DNA from: Marivita sp.
GTDB taxonomy: Bacteria > Pseudomonadota > Alphaproteobacteria > Rhodobacterales > Rhodobacteraceae
Reading direction: 5' to 3'
Length of the DNA stretch: 40,238 bases
NCBI RefSeq assembly: GCF_017643905.1
Contig: NZ_JAEPMO010000015.1
Location: forward strand, 1-40,238
The notes below the pieces were generated by a model, which did not search any database, had not been told where the DNA came from, and saw only the letters and a list, made by a program, of their open reading frames with translations. This document shows positions 32,648 through 40,238 of this stretch, in pieces. The stretch's first letter is position 1; every line of letters starts with the position of its first letter. Position numbers and translations under genes: made by a program.

Positions 32648-34300
32648 CTAACCCGCCAAGAGCGCCCGTGCTGCCGCGCGGGCCTCATCCGTGATGGTGT
32701 CGCCCGACAACATGCGGGCGATTTCCCCTTCCCTTGCGGGCGGATCGAGTGGCACGACGGTCGAGGTGGTCTGATCGTCCGCCACCCGCTTTTCCACCCG
32801 CCAGTGATGCGCCCCGAGGGCGGCCACTTGCGGCGAATGGGTGACGACAAGCACCTGCCCACCTTCGGCCAAAGCCGCCAGACGACGACCCACGGCATCG
32901 GCGGTCGCCCCACCGACACCCCGGTCGATTTCATCGAAGATCATCGTCAGCCCGGCGTCGCGCTGTTCCGACAGGCACACTTTGAGAGCCAGCAGGAACC
33001 GGCTGAGTTCACCGCCCGATGCGATCTTGCCGATGGGACCCGCCGGTGCGCCGGGATTGGTGGCAACGGTGAAGGCCACGGCATCGCTGCCCTCGGGTCC
33101 AGCTGGCGCGTCAGACAGATCCGTTACGAACACCGCGCGTTCCATCTTGAGCGGAGCCAATTCAGCACAGACCGCCGCGTCCAGCCGTTTGGCCGCTGCC
33201 GCGCGGCTGTCGCGCAGAGTCATCGCCGCGCTGTCATAGGCTTTTTCAGCGCTGCGCAACTCGGATTGCAACCGCGTCATGCGGTCTGCACCCTGATCCA
33301 ATGCGGCCAAACGATCGCGCAGGGTGTCGGCCAAACCGGACAGATCATCCGGCGCAATCCCATGTTTGCGCGCCTGCGCCCGCAGGGCAAACAGCCGTTC
33401 TTCGGTGGCTTCAAGCTCGTGCGGATCAAACTCCAGAGCATCGAGACAGGCAGACACGCCGCGCGCCGCTTCGTCCAGTTCGGCCATGGCCCGAGCCAGC
33501 GCCGCAAGCGGATCGTCCAGACGCCCCTCAGCGGCATCGCTGACCCCTTCAAGCCAGCGCAGCGCATCCGACAACGCGCCCTCTGCACCGTCCTGCCCCA
33601 TCACCTGTGCGGCGCGGGCGATGTCGTCGCGGATACGCTCGGAGGCTTGCATCATACGTCGACGCGCGTCGAGCTCTGCGTCCTCGCCCGGTTCGGGGGA
33701 CAGCTTATCCAACTCCCCAACAGAGTGGCGCAGGAATTCTTCCTCGGCCTGTGCGGCCTTGTACGCCGCTTCTGCCTCTGTCAGCGCTTTGCGAGCCTTG
33801 GACATGGCGCTCCACGCGGTTTTCACCGCAGCCAGCAGGTCATCATGGCCCGCGAACTGATCCAGCAGCGCCCGGTGCCCCTTTGAGTCCAGCAATCCCC
33901 GGTCGTCATGCTGCCCGTGCAGTTCGACCAGCGTGTCGGACAGGGCGCGGAGCATCTCTCCGGTGACGCGGCGGTCATTGACCCACCCCGTCTTGCGGCC
34001 ATCGGCGGTGTTCACGCGGCGCAGGATCAATTCATCCGCATCCTCGAATCCGGCTTCGGCCAAGACATCATGTGCCGGATGACCTTTGGGTAGATCGAAT
34101 ACGGCGGTCACTTCGCCCTGATCAGCCCCGCTGCGGACCAGTTCGGCGCGGCCCCGCCAGCCCAGCACGAACCCGAGACTGTCCAGCAGGATCGATTTGC
34201 CCGCGCCGGTTTCGCCGGTCAACACGTTGAGACCCGGCTGGAACTCAAGCTCCAGCCGGTCGATGATCAACATGTCCCGTATTTCAAGCGCGCGCAGCAT
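32648..34300 (-). CDS. recN: DNA repair protein RecN
   Basis: SMC-like ATPase that binds DNA ends and helps double-strand-break repair. The 550-aa protein has the N-terminal MLRALEIRDMLIIDRLELEF, Walker A GETGAGKS at 29-36, two long coiled-coil stretches rich in Ala/Glu/Arg (about 150-370), and a C-terminal ABC half with LTMIFDEIDRGVGGATADAVG (signature/Walker B) and VLVVTHSPQVAALGAHHW. ATG 34300 is preferred to the one three codons earlier because MLRAL is the family start. It is 41 nt downstream of bamD, so it belongs to the lpxC-bamD-recN run. No SOS box (GTTC-N7-GTTC type) was recognised near its start. Confidence 0.96.
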   Translation of the reverse strand: MLRALEIRDMLIIDRLELEFQPGLNVLTGETGAGKSILLDSLGFVLGWRGRAELVRSGADQGEVTAVFDLPKGHPAHDVLAEAGFEDADELILRRVNTADGRKTGWVNDRRVTGEMLRALSDTLVELHGQHDDRGLLDSKGHRALLDQFAGHDDLLAAVKTAWSAMSKARKALTEAEAAYKAAQAEEEFLRHSVGELDKLSPEPGEDAELDARRRMMQASERIRDDIARAAQVMGQDGAEGALSDALRWLEGVSDAAEGRLDDPLAALARAMAELDEAARGVSACLDALEFDPHELEATEERLFALRAQARKHGIAPDDLSGLADTLRDRLAALDQGADRMTRLQSELRSAEKAYDSAAMTLRDSRAAAAKRLDAAVCAELAPLKMERAVFVTDLSDAPAGPEGSDAVAFTVATNPGAPAGPIGKIASGGELSRFLLALKVCLSEQRDAGLTMIFDEIDRGVGGATADAVGRRLAALAEGGQVLVVTHSPQVAALGAHHWRVEKRVADDQTTSTVVPLDPPAREGEIARMLSGDTITDEARAAARALLAG

Positions 34301-34341
34301 TCTGTGCAACAGGGTGCGTTGTCAGACGCACCGCCCCCCGA

Positions 34342-35196
34342 TCAAAGCCACTGACCCTTGACCATCTGGCGATAGATCTGCCGCAGCCAGTTGTCTCCGG
34401 TCGCTTTCAATTCCAAACCACGCCCGGTGAGCAGTTTGAAACTGTCCTCATACCAGTCGGTGGACTGGTAGTTGTAGCCGAGGATCGCGCCAGCCGTTTG
34501 CGCCTCGTCGGTCAAACCCAGCGACAGATACGCCTCAACCAGACGGTGCAGCGCCTCTGCGGTGTGGGTTGTGGTCTGGAAGTCTTCGACCACAACGCGG
34601 AAGCGGTTGATCGCTGCGGCGTAATGATCACGACGCAGATAGTAGCGCCCGATTTCCATTTCCTTGCCGGCAAGATGGTCGAATGCGAGATCGAACTTGA
34701 GCACGGCCGACCGAGCATATTCGCTGTCCGGGTAGAGTTCGATGACCGTACGCAAGGCCTGCAGCGCCTGGAAGGTAAGGCCCTGATCGCGGCCCACTTC
34801 TTCGATCTGGTCGTAATAGCTGAGCGCGAGGAGATATTGCGCATAGGCGGCGTCTTCGTCAGTCGGGTAGAAGTCGACATAACGCTGTGCGGCAGAGCGG
34901 CTGTTTTCATAGTCCTTGTTCTTGTGATGCGCAAAGGCCTGCATGATGACAGCCCGCTTGGCGAGTTCCGAATACGGATAGAGCCGTTCCACTTCCGAGA
35001 AATAGAACGCGGCATCCTCGGGGTCGTTGCTGTTCAGTTCGAACTCGCCCCGTTCAAAGATCTGCTCGGCGGTGTAATTCTCGATCGGAACGCCGCCGGG
35101 GCCAAAGCCCGGACGTTCGCCATTGCTGCACGCCGTCAGCGTCAACACCAAGAGCCCCGCCCCGATCACAGCTCTTGCGCTTCTGCCCGCTGCCAT
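34342..35196 (-). CDS. bamD: Outer membrane assembly lipoprotein BamD
   Basis: Essential lipoprotein of the BAM complex, which folds beta-barrel proteins into the outer membrane. The 284-aa precursor has a lipobox LTLTAC with the acylated C23. It is followed by a TPR-rich helical region: YTAEQIFERGEFELNSNDPEDAAFYFSEVERLYPYSELA starts the first repeats (about 40-80), and FAHHKNKDYENSRSAAQRYVDFYP the next; the later blocks ALRTVIELYPDSEYARSA and FRVVVEDFQTTTHTAEALHRLVEAYLSLG fit the five-TPR fold. ATG 35196 has GAAGG about 9 nt upstream; a GTG at 35205 is possible. Likely cotranscribed with recN and possibly lpxC (159 nt upstream). Confidence 0.95.
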   Translation of the reverse strand: MAAGRSARAVIGAGLLVLTLTACSNGERPGFGPGGVPIENYTAEQIFERGEFELNSNDPEDAAFYFSEVERLYPYSELAKRAVIMQAFAHHKNKDYENSRSAAQRYVDFYPTDEDAAYAQYLLALSYYDQIEEVGRDQGLTFQALQALRTVIELYPDSEYARSAVLKFDLAFDHLAGKEMEIGRYYLRRDHYAAAINRFRVVVEDFQTTTHTAEALHRLVEAYLSLGLTDEAQTAGAILGYNYQSTDWYEDSFKLLTGRGLELKATGDNWLRQIYRQMVKGQWL

Positions 35197-35355
35197 GCCC
35201 GTCACCTTCGTTAAGCCGCCGTGGCTATATGTGCCACTTGTCTGCCATCGGTCCTAGCACATTAAATCGGAAGGCAAAACGCCTTTAGGCACACAAGCGA
35301 TTGAGGTTTTGCACAAGGGGTGTGTGCTGTGTGATCCGCACGCCAGACGCCGCGG

Positions 35356-36309
35356 TCAGGCAACCGCGGGAATCTCGTGCGCTTCGACACCCGCGCCCGG
35401 AAGCCGTGCCGCAAGCACCGAGTCACAGTCGCGCACGCGGTAGCCGTCGGGCGTTGCGAACAGTTCGCGCAGGAGCATGTTTGTCAACGTGTGGCCTGCC
35501 TTGTGGCCTTCGTAATGCCCAAGCAAAGGCGCGCCCGCCAAAGCAAGATCGCCAAGCGCATCAAGCATTTTGTGACGCACCGCTTCATCGCTGTGACGCA
35601 AGCCACCGGGGGTGAGAACCGTGTCGCCATCCACGACAACAGCGTTCTTCATCGTTCCACCCAACGCCTTGCCTGCGGCGCGCATGGCTTCGACATCGGC
35701 GGCACGGCAGAATGTCCGGCTGTCACAGAGTTCACGCACGAACGTACCATTGGCAAGGTTCAACGACTTGCTTTGCTGACCAATGGCCTTGTCGGCAAAG
35801 TCGATATGAAAATCCATCGTCAGACCGGCGCCCGGACCAAGCCGCGCCCAACCCTGTGCCGTATGAACTTCGACGGTGCTCAGAACTTCGATCACGCGGA
35901 TCGGTGTGCGGAGTTGCTTGACGCCGGCAGCAAGGATGCCGCGCACGAAGGGGGCTGCGCTGCCATCCAGAACGGGGGCTTCGGGGGCATCGATACGAAC
36001 CAGCGCGTTGTGAACGCCGCATCCTGCAAGAGCCGCCATCACATGTTCGATGGTCGACACCGAGACACCGGGCTGATTCACGATCTTTGTGCAAAGCGGC
36101 GACTGCTCGGCAAAGTCGAACAGCGCAGGGATTCGGGCATTGCCGAGCCGGATATCCGTCCGCTCGAACACGATACCATGATCGGCCGGAGCCGGGCAGA
36201 TGGCCATATTCACTGTCAGACCAGTGTGAAGGCCGATTCCCGAGAAACGGACGATAGAGTGAACCGTTGTTTGCAAAAGACCCTCGATCAAATACGCCGG
36301 CACCCCCAT
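35356..36309 (-). CDS. lpxC: UDP-3-O-acyl-N-acetylglucosamine deacetylase
   Basis: Committed step of lipid A synthesis: zinc-dependent removal of the N-acetyl group. The 317-aa protein has the first domain start TVHSIVRFSGIGLHTG, the zinc and catalytic motif STIEHVMAALAGCGVHNA (E88 base, H89 ligand), and H246/D250 in RHKMLDALGDLAL with H273 in HKAGHTL as general acid. Length is normal (about 305-320). The start gives MGVPAYLIEGL before the conserved QTTVHS; a shorter start is not available in frame as ATG. It follows ftsZ with a terminator between (180 nt gap), and bamD lies downstream. Confidence 0.96.
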   Translation of the reverse strand: MGVPAYLIEGLLQTTVHSIVRFSGIGLHTGLTVNMAICPAPADHGIVFERTDIRLGNARIPALFDFAEQSPLCTKIVNQPGVSVSTIEHVMAALAGCGVHNALVRIDAPEAPVLDGSAAPFVRGILAAGVKQLRTPIRVIEVLSTVEVHTAQGWARLGPGAGLTMDFHIDFADKAIGQQSKSLNLANGTFVRELCDSRTFCRAADVEAMRAAGKALGGTMKNAVVVDGDTVLTPGGLRHSDEAVRHKMLDALGDLALAGAPLLGHYEGHKAGHTLTNMLLRELFATPDGYRVRDCDSVLAARLPGAGVEAHEIPAVA

Positions 36310-36435
36310 GCGGCGTTTCGAGATGGGTGATACTCTCTGACCTATCTGGCCTCAAATCAAAGATTGTAACGGCCTGAAACAAGCTCTCGAAAGATATCGG
36401 CGGAATCTTGCCAGACCCCACAACCCCATGCTTTC

Positions 36436-36467
36436 AAACGAAAAACGCCTCCTAAAAAGGAGGCGTT
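36436..36467 (-). terminator. Intrinsic terminator of ftsZ
   Basis: Read on the minus strand, AACGCCTCC (36467-36459) and GGAGGCGTT (36452-36444) form a perfect 9-bp stem around a 6-nt T-rich loop, followed by TTTCG; it begins 23 nt after the ftsZ stop. Confidence 0.85.
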
Positions 36468-36489
36468 ATACCAGCGATTAACCGCTATT

Positions 36490-38109
36490 TCAGTTTGCTT
36501 GACGCCGGAGGAAGGCCGGAATCTCGATCCGTTCCTGATCTTCATCCGCTTCCGGAGACGGCGCGCGGGCCGGTGCGGCACCGCTCGACTGGACCGGCGG
36601 CGGCGTTGTGCGACGCACCGGAGCCTCGGCTTGCTGGCCATGGCCGGTCATGCGGTTGATCAGGGAATTGATGCCAAAACGCGGGCGCTCGCTGTCTGCA
36701 GGCTCTTGCTCGACCTGCATATTCGGGCGGGCCCCCGGTGCAGGACGCGCACGGGATGCAGCCGCCTGCAAACGGGCCAGCGCTTCTGCGCTCGGCGTAC
36801 CCGGAGCAGGCGCACGCGGCGCCACGAACTGTTCGGGATCGGCTTCGATGCTGTCTTCACGCGGGTTGAACTCGGCCACCTGCGGACGGTAGGCGGGTGC
36901 CGGAAGACCATCCTCGTCGATGGCTTCTTGCTGCTCTGCGCGGCGCTCGAAGACAGGCTCCATCTGCTCGGCCTCGTCCTCGCGCTGGCTGTCGAACAGC
37001 GACGGTTCCTGCGCCTTGCGTGCAGCAACCTGCTCGGGGTGCGACGCGGCCTTTTCAGCTTGCTGAGCATCTTCGACGCGGGTGGTCTGCGTCAGGGGCG
37101 TTGCCAGCGACCGGCGCGGTACCGGGATTTCCGTGTGCACATCCACCGCGTCGATGCCGGTTGCCACAACGCTGACACGCATCATGCCCTGCATGCTGTC
37201 ATCCAGCGTGGAGCCAACGATGATGTTCGCGTCCTGATCCACTTCCTCGCGGATGCGGTTCGCCGCTTCGTCCAGCTCGAACAGCGTGAGGTCGTGACCG
37301 CCGGTGATGTTGATGAGAACACCCTTCGCGCCACGCAGGCTGATTTCGTCCAGGAGCGGGTTCGCGATGGCCTTTTCGGCGGCCTGGATGGCGCGATCTT
37401 CGCCCTCGGCCTCGCCGGTGCCCATCATGGCCTTGCCCATCTCGTCCATCACGGCGCGCACATCCGCAAAGTCGAGGTTGATGAGACCCGGACGGACCAT
37501 CAGGTCGGTCACACCTTTGACGCCCTGATAGAGCACGTCGTCCGCCATGGAGAAGGCTTCGGTGAAGGTTGTCTTTTCGTTGGCAAGGCGGAACAGGTTC
37601 TGGTTCGGAATGATGATAAGCGTATCCACAACCTTCTGGAGCGCCTCAACGCCGTCCTCGGCCTGCTTCATCCGCTTGTTGCCTTCGAACTGGAACGGCT
37701 TGGTGACGACACCTACCGTCAGAACGCCCAGTTCGCGCGCAGCCTGTGCGATGATCGGCGCAGCACCTGTCCCGGTGCCGCCGCCCATGCCCGCCGTGAT
37801 GAAGCACATATGCGCCCCGGCGAGGTGATCAACGATCTGTTCGATGCTTTCTTCCGCAGCGGCAGCACCTACGGCTGCCCGCGCACCCGCGCCCAGACCC
37901 TCGGTCACCTTCACGCCCAGCTGGATGCGGCTGGTGGACCGACTTTGCTGCAACGCCTGCGCGTCGGTATTGGCCACCACGAAATCGACGCCCTCAAGGG
38001 ACTTGTCGATCATGTTGTTGACCGCGTTACCGCCTGCCCCACCCACACCGAACACGGTGATGCGGGGTTTCAATTCTTCCTGTCCGGGCACCGAAAGGTT
38101 CAATGTCAT
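36490..38109 (-). CDS. ftsZ: Cell division protein FtsZ
   Basis: Tubulin-like GTPase that polymerises as the Z ring at mid-cell. The 539-aa protein has [12 protein letters not shown] near residues 23-34, the tubulin signature GGGTGTG at 109-115, [10 protein letters not shown] at 44-53 and the T7 catalytic loop [11 protein letters not shown] at about 205-215. The GTPase core ends near 320; a long disordered linker of about 200 residues, rich in Ala/Pro/Glu, follows, as in other alphaproteobacteria. The C-terminal peptide [10 protein letters not shown] is the binding site for FtsA and other partners. ATG 38109 gives the canonical MTLNL start; an ATG ten codons upstream has poorer context. It has its own promoter region in the 174-nt gap after ftsA. 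Confidence 0.98.
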   Translation of the reverse strand: MTLNLSVPGQEELKPRITVFGVGGAGGNAVNNMIDKSLEGVDFVVANTDAQALQQSRSTSRIQLGVKVTEGLGAGARAAVGAAAAEESIEQIVDHLAGAHMCFITAGMGGGTGTGAAPIIAQAARELGVLTVGVVTKPFQFEGNKRMKQAEDGVEALQKVVDTLIIIPNQNLFRLANEKTTFTEAFSMADDVLYQGVKGVTDLMVRPGLINLDFADVRAVMDEMGKAMMGTGEAEGEDRAIQAAEKAIANPLLDEISLRGAKGVLINITGGHDLTLFELDEAANRIREEVDQDANIIVGSTLDDSMQGMMRVSVVATGIDAVDVHTEIPVPRRSLATPLTQTTRVEDAQQAEKAASHPEQVAARKAQEPSLFDSQREDEAEQMEPVFERRAEQQEAIDEDGLPAPAYRPQVAEFNPREDSIEADPEQFVAPRAPAPGTPSAEALARLQAAASRARPAPGARPNMQVEQEPADSERPRFGINSLINRMTGHGQQAEAPVRRTTPPPVQSSGAAPARAPSPEADEDQERIEIPAFLRRQAN

Positions 38110-38170
38110 TTGCTTGTCCGCCTGCTGTCTCAGCCCCATTTCGGGACGTTTTCTGCACCTGTTTCGTTAA

Positions 38171-38199
38171 TTATTACCGGGCAATCGCCCAAACGTCAC
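38171..38199 (-). promoter_or_regulatory. Candidate ftsZ promoter
   Basis: On the minus strand GTGACG (38199-38194) and TAATAA (38176-38171) are 17 nt apart; the spacer contains the small inverted repeat GGGCGATTGCCC. Transcription would start about 55 nt before the ftsZ ATG. Confidence 0.5.
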
Positions 38200-38283
38200 G
38201 TAAAAACCGTACTTTAGCACCAAATGTGCCGCTACCTGCCACCCCCCTACGCGGGATTTTGCCGAAAGCTCAACATCTTGCGG

Positions 38284-39618
38284 TCACCAGTTATCGCGGA
38301 ACCATTTTACTGCACGCTGCAAGGATCGTGCCGGATAGCGGTCTACGGGGATCTCAAAGTCCCACCATTCGTCCTGTGGATTGGCCGCAAACAGGCACAA
38401 ACCGACTGAGCTGGCGAATCCCGGACCCGTCGCGGCCTGTGGCAAACCATGCACCCGCATGGGCCGTCCCAGACGTACCTGCTGACCCAGAATCTTGGTC
38501 GCCAGACCGTCAAGACCGGGGATCTGGCTGGCCCCACCCGTCAGCACGATTTGCTGGCTGGGCAGATGCTCGAACCCGGCTGCGTCCAGCCGACCGCGCA
38601 CCTCTTCCAATATCTCTTCGACCCGTGGACGCATGATGCCGATCAATTCCGCCCGGCTGACCGACCGCCGGTCATGGTGCCAATCGCCTGTATCGCCCCC
38701 AATTTCGATCATGTCGCGATCATCCATTCCGGTGGCGACAACACCGCCATGGCACGTCTTGATCCGCTCGGCCACAGCCATCGGAACCTGCAATCCCATC
38801 GAGATGTCACTGGTCACGTGATCGCCACCCATGCGCACTGCATCGGCATAAATCATGTGCTTTTTCATAAAGATAGACAGGCCAGTTGATCCACCGCCCA
38901 TGTCGATGCAAGCGGCCCCCAGCTCCTGTTCATCCTCGACCAGCGCGGACACCCCCGAGACGTAAGCCGAGCTTGCGATACCGGCGAGTTCGAGGTCACA
39001 GCGCTTCATGCAATGCGCAAGGTTCTGGATCGCCATCGCATCGACCGTGAGCATGTGCATGTCGACAGCAAGGTCCTGCCCGATCTGACCGCGCGGGTCG
39101 ATCAGACCGCTGCGGTGGTCGAGGGCAAAGTTCACTGGCTGCGCGTGCAGCACCTCTCGCCCATGCCCGAAATCCGGCACGTCGCAGGCGGACAGCACCC
39201 GCGCCACATCCTGCTCATCAACTGTGGTTCCAGCCACCTCGACCCGGCCCGCCAGACCATAGCTGCGCGGATCGGCGCCGCCGAAACAGGCAATCACGTG
39301 ATCGACGCGAATCTGTGCCATCTTCTGGGCGGCCTGCACGGCGGTGCGAATGGCACGCTCTGTCTCGCCCATCGAATCAATCTCGCCAAAGCGCACGCCA
39401 CGCGAGCGGGTGGTCGCGGCACCGATCACGCGGAATCCCGACTGGCCGGCCAAAGATCCGATGCTGTCACTCTCGATCGCCCGATCCGTCCCGTCGAACC
39501 GCAACACAAGACACGCGATCTTGGAGCTGCCGATGTCGAGAATGGCAATCACCCCTCTCTGCATCGCCGCCTTGCGCATGTTGCGCATTGCCCGCTGTGA
39601 CTCGTAAAGCTCGATCAT
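38284..39618 (-). CDS. ftsA: Cell division protein FtsA
   Basis: Actin-like ATPase that tethers FtsZ to the membrane and recruits later division proteins. The 444-aa protein has the phosphate-1 loop ILDIGSSK (residues 26-33), the phosphate-2 loop region ACIDMGGGSTGLSIF (about 235-250), and the adenosine motif VLTGGASQIPGL (about 355-368). The SHS2/1C domain lies in between. The C-terminal amphipathic helix RSLQRAVKWFRDNW (431-444) is the membrane-targeting sequence. Start ATG 39618 lies 2 nt after the ftsQ stop, as in most dcw clusters. Confidence 0.97.
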   Translation of the reverse strand: MIELYESQRAMRNMRKAAMQRGVIAILDIGSSKIACLVLRFDGTDRAIESDSIGSLAGQSGFRVIGAATTRSRGVRFGEIDSMGETERAIRTAVQAAQKMAQIRVDHVIACFGGADPRSYGLAGRVEVAGTTVDEQDVARVLSACDVPDFGHGREVLHAQPVNFALDHRSGLIDPRGQIGQDLAVDMHMLTVDAMAIQNLAHCMKRCDLELAGIASSAYVSGVSALVEDEQELGAACIDMGGGSTGLSIFMKKHMIYADAVRMGGDHVTSDISMGLQVPMAVAERIKTCHGGVVATGMDDRDMIEIGGDTGDWHHDRRSVSRAELIGIMRPRVEEILEEVRGRLDAAGFEHLPSQQIVLTGGASQIPGLDGLATKILGQQVRLGRPMRVHGLPQAATGPGFASSVGLCLFAANPQDEWWDFEIPVDRYPARSLQRAVKWFRDNW

Positions 39619-39620
39619 TC

Positions 39621-40238
39621 TTATTGTTCCCCTGCCTCAATCGCACGGATTCGCAGCAATTCCTGCACCGCTCCGTCTGTCATTCTAAGTGTTGGCCTGT
39701 TCGGCAGACGCAAATCGACTGCCACGAGGTCCCGTTCCAGCATGTCGACCGCCTGATCCATGGCGATCACCCGTTCCAAGGCCTGCACCGCCTCGGTTTC
39801 CGGCAACAGAATGCGCTGGTCGCGGTCCAGCACCACATCCCAGCGGCGCTCACCCATGCGCACCAATCCGCGCAAACGTGTTGAAAGCGGCTCAGCAGCC
39901 GCCACAAGATCCAGTGCTTCGGTGACGTACTTGTCTGCACCATCGCCGACGATCAACGGCAATTCCGGCCAGTCCGCCCGGACGAAGGCAGGGCCGACAA
40001 GAACGCCCTCATTGTCCAAAAGCTGCAGTCCCCGCTCGTTGCGCCAGAGCACCACGGGGATGCGTTCCACCACGTCCACCTGCAGAACATTTCCCTGCCG
40101 CACGTAAAGCCGCGCAGATTTGACCGGATCAAGCGCGACAACCGTGGCCCGCATCGCTTCGAGATCAAGATCGAAGGAACTGATCGGAAAGTCCAAGGGC
40201 AGCATCTGGCGGATGCCATCCGCAACGATGTCGCTCGC
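39621..40238 (-). CDS. ftsQ: Cell division protein FtsQ (5' partial)
   Basis: Bitopic membrane protein of the divisome that links FtsB/FtsL to early division proteins. Only the C-terminal 205 residues are in the window; the frame is open to the right edge, so the POTRA-containing N-terminus and transmembrane helix lie outside. The visible part starts ASDIVADGIRQMLPLDFPISS, the end of the POTRA domain, then FDLDLEAMRATVVALDPVKSARLYVR and VDVVERIPVVLWRNERGLQLLDNEG, which are the FtsQ-specific beta-domain blocks. The stop is 2 nt before the ftsA start. ddl and murB/murC would be expected next upstream. Confidence 0.92.
   Translation of the reverse strand, partial: ASDIVADGIRQMLPLDFPISSFDLDLEAMRATVVALDPVKSARLYVRQGNVLQVDVVERIPVVLWRNERGLQLLDNEGVLVGPAFVRADWPELPLIVGDGADKYVTEALDLVAAAEPLSTRLRGLVRMGERRWDVVLDRDQRILLPETEAVQALERVIAMDQAVDMLERDLVAVDLRLPNRPTLRMTDGAVQELLRIRAIEAGEQ

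Noticed and set aside
34301-34345. SOS box before recN
   Set aside because: No GTTC-N7-GTTC type sequence was found in the gap with bamD; recN may be controlled from further upstream.
36499-38217. 572-codon open frame antisense to ftsZ
   Set aside because: It mirrors the ftsZ codons, has no ribosome site or known motif, and would conflict with a certain gene.

Overview
The window looks like ordinary chromosomal core DNA from a Rhodobacterales (Roseobacter-group) alphaproteobacterium. It is GC-rich, and the evidence for the lineage is the protein types and their order: an aa3 oxidase subunit I with a DUF2244 protein nearby, an aerobic cobaltochelatase pair cobS-cobT, an FtsZ with a long linker and the C-terminal [10 protein letters not shown] peptide, and the run ftsQ-ftsA-ftsZ-lpxC-bamD-recN on one strand. 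The assignment rests on recognition of these families, not on a database search. No phage, integrase, insertion sequence or CRISPR array was seen.

Layout. 1-2.7 kb: 3' part of holB (DNA polymerase III delta'), tatD and a PhnP-like metallo-beta-lactamase protein, all on +. 2.75-5.9 kb: an AEC permease, a small secreted orphan with a clear terminator, and a GntR(FCD) regulator overlapping an AbrB-family permease, with a perfect palindrome on the regulator's start codon. 5.9-9.2 kb: tRNA-Leu(GAG), a DUF2306 membrane protein, a LytTR membrane regulator and a large secreted peptidoglycan-binding protein. 9.3-15.1 kb: lipB with a PhoB box in its 3' end, Tat-exported phosphatase PhoX, ctaD with an FNR-type site upstream, a ccdAB toxin-antitoxin pair and a DUF2244 protein. 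15.1-22.8 kb: a small glycosyltransferase, YqeY, carA, a membrane GT2 with an N-terminal MshEN-like domain, a second GntR(FCD) regulator, a HAD pyrimidine nucleotidase, an 81-aa membrane protein and a UbiH-type hydroxylase. 22.8-25.3 kb (-): an ECF sigma factor, a RskA-like anti-sigma factor, a secreted fasciclin protein and a Tat-exported MsrB, which together look like an envelope oxidative-stress module. 25.4-32.4 kb: cobS and cobT, each followed by a two-hairpin repeat element, then aminopeptidase P, a DUF427 protein and a ClC antiporter. 32.6 kb-end (-): recN, bamD, lpxC, ftsZ, ftsA and partial ftsQ, the distal part of the division and cell-wall cluster joined to envelope biogenesis.

How the genes work together. 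The strongest themes are envelope assembly and division (FtsQ/A/Z, LpxC, BamD) and response to the environment: phosphate via PhoX and its Pho box, oxygen via ctaD and its FNR-like box, and envelope oxidation via the ECF module. The few accessory pieces are ccdAB, placed between ctaD and the DUF2244 gene, and the regulator-permease pair. I do not see a clearly new multi-gene defence or biosynthetic system. The most interesting items are regulatory: apparently leaderless promoters, operators lying on start codons, a composite repeat flanking cobT, and T-tract-free hairpins at convergent gene junctions. No gap longer than 300 bases lacks a gene.
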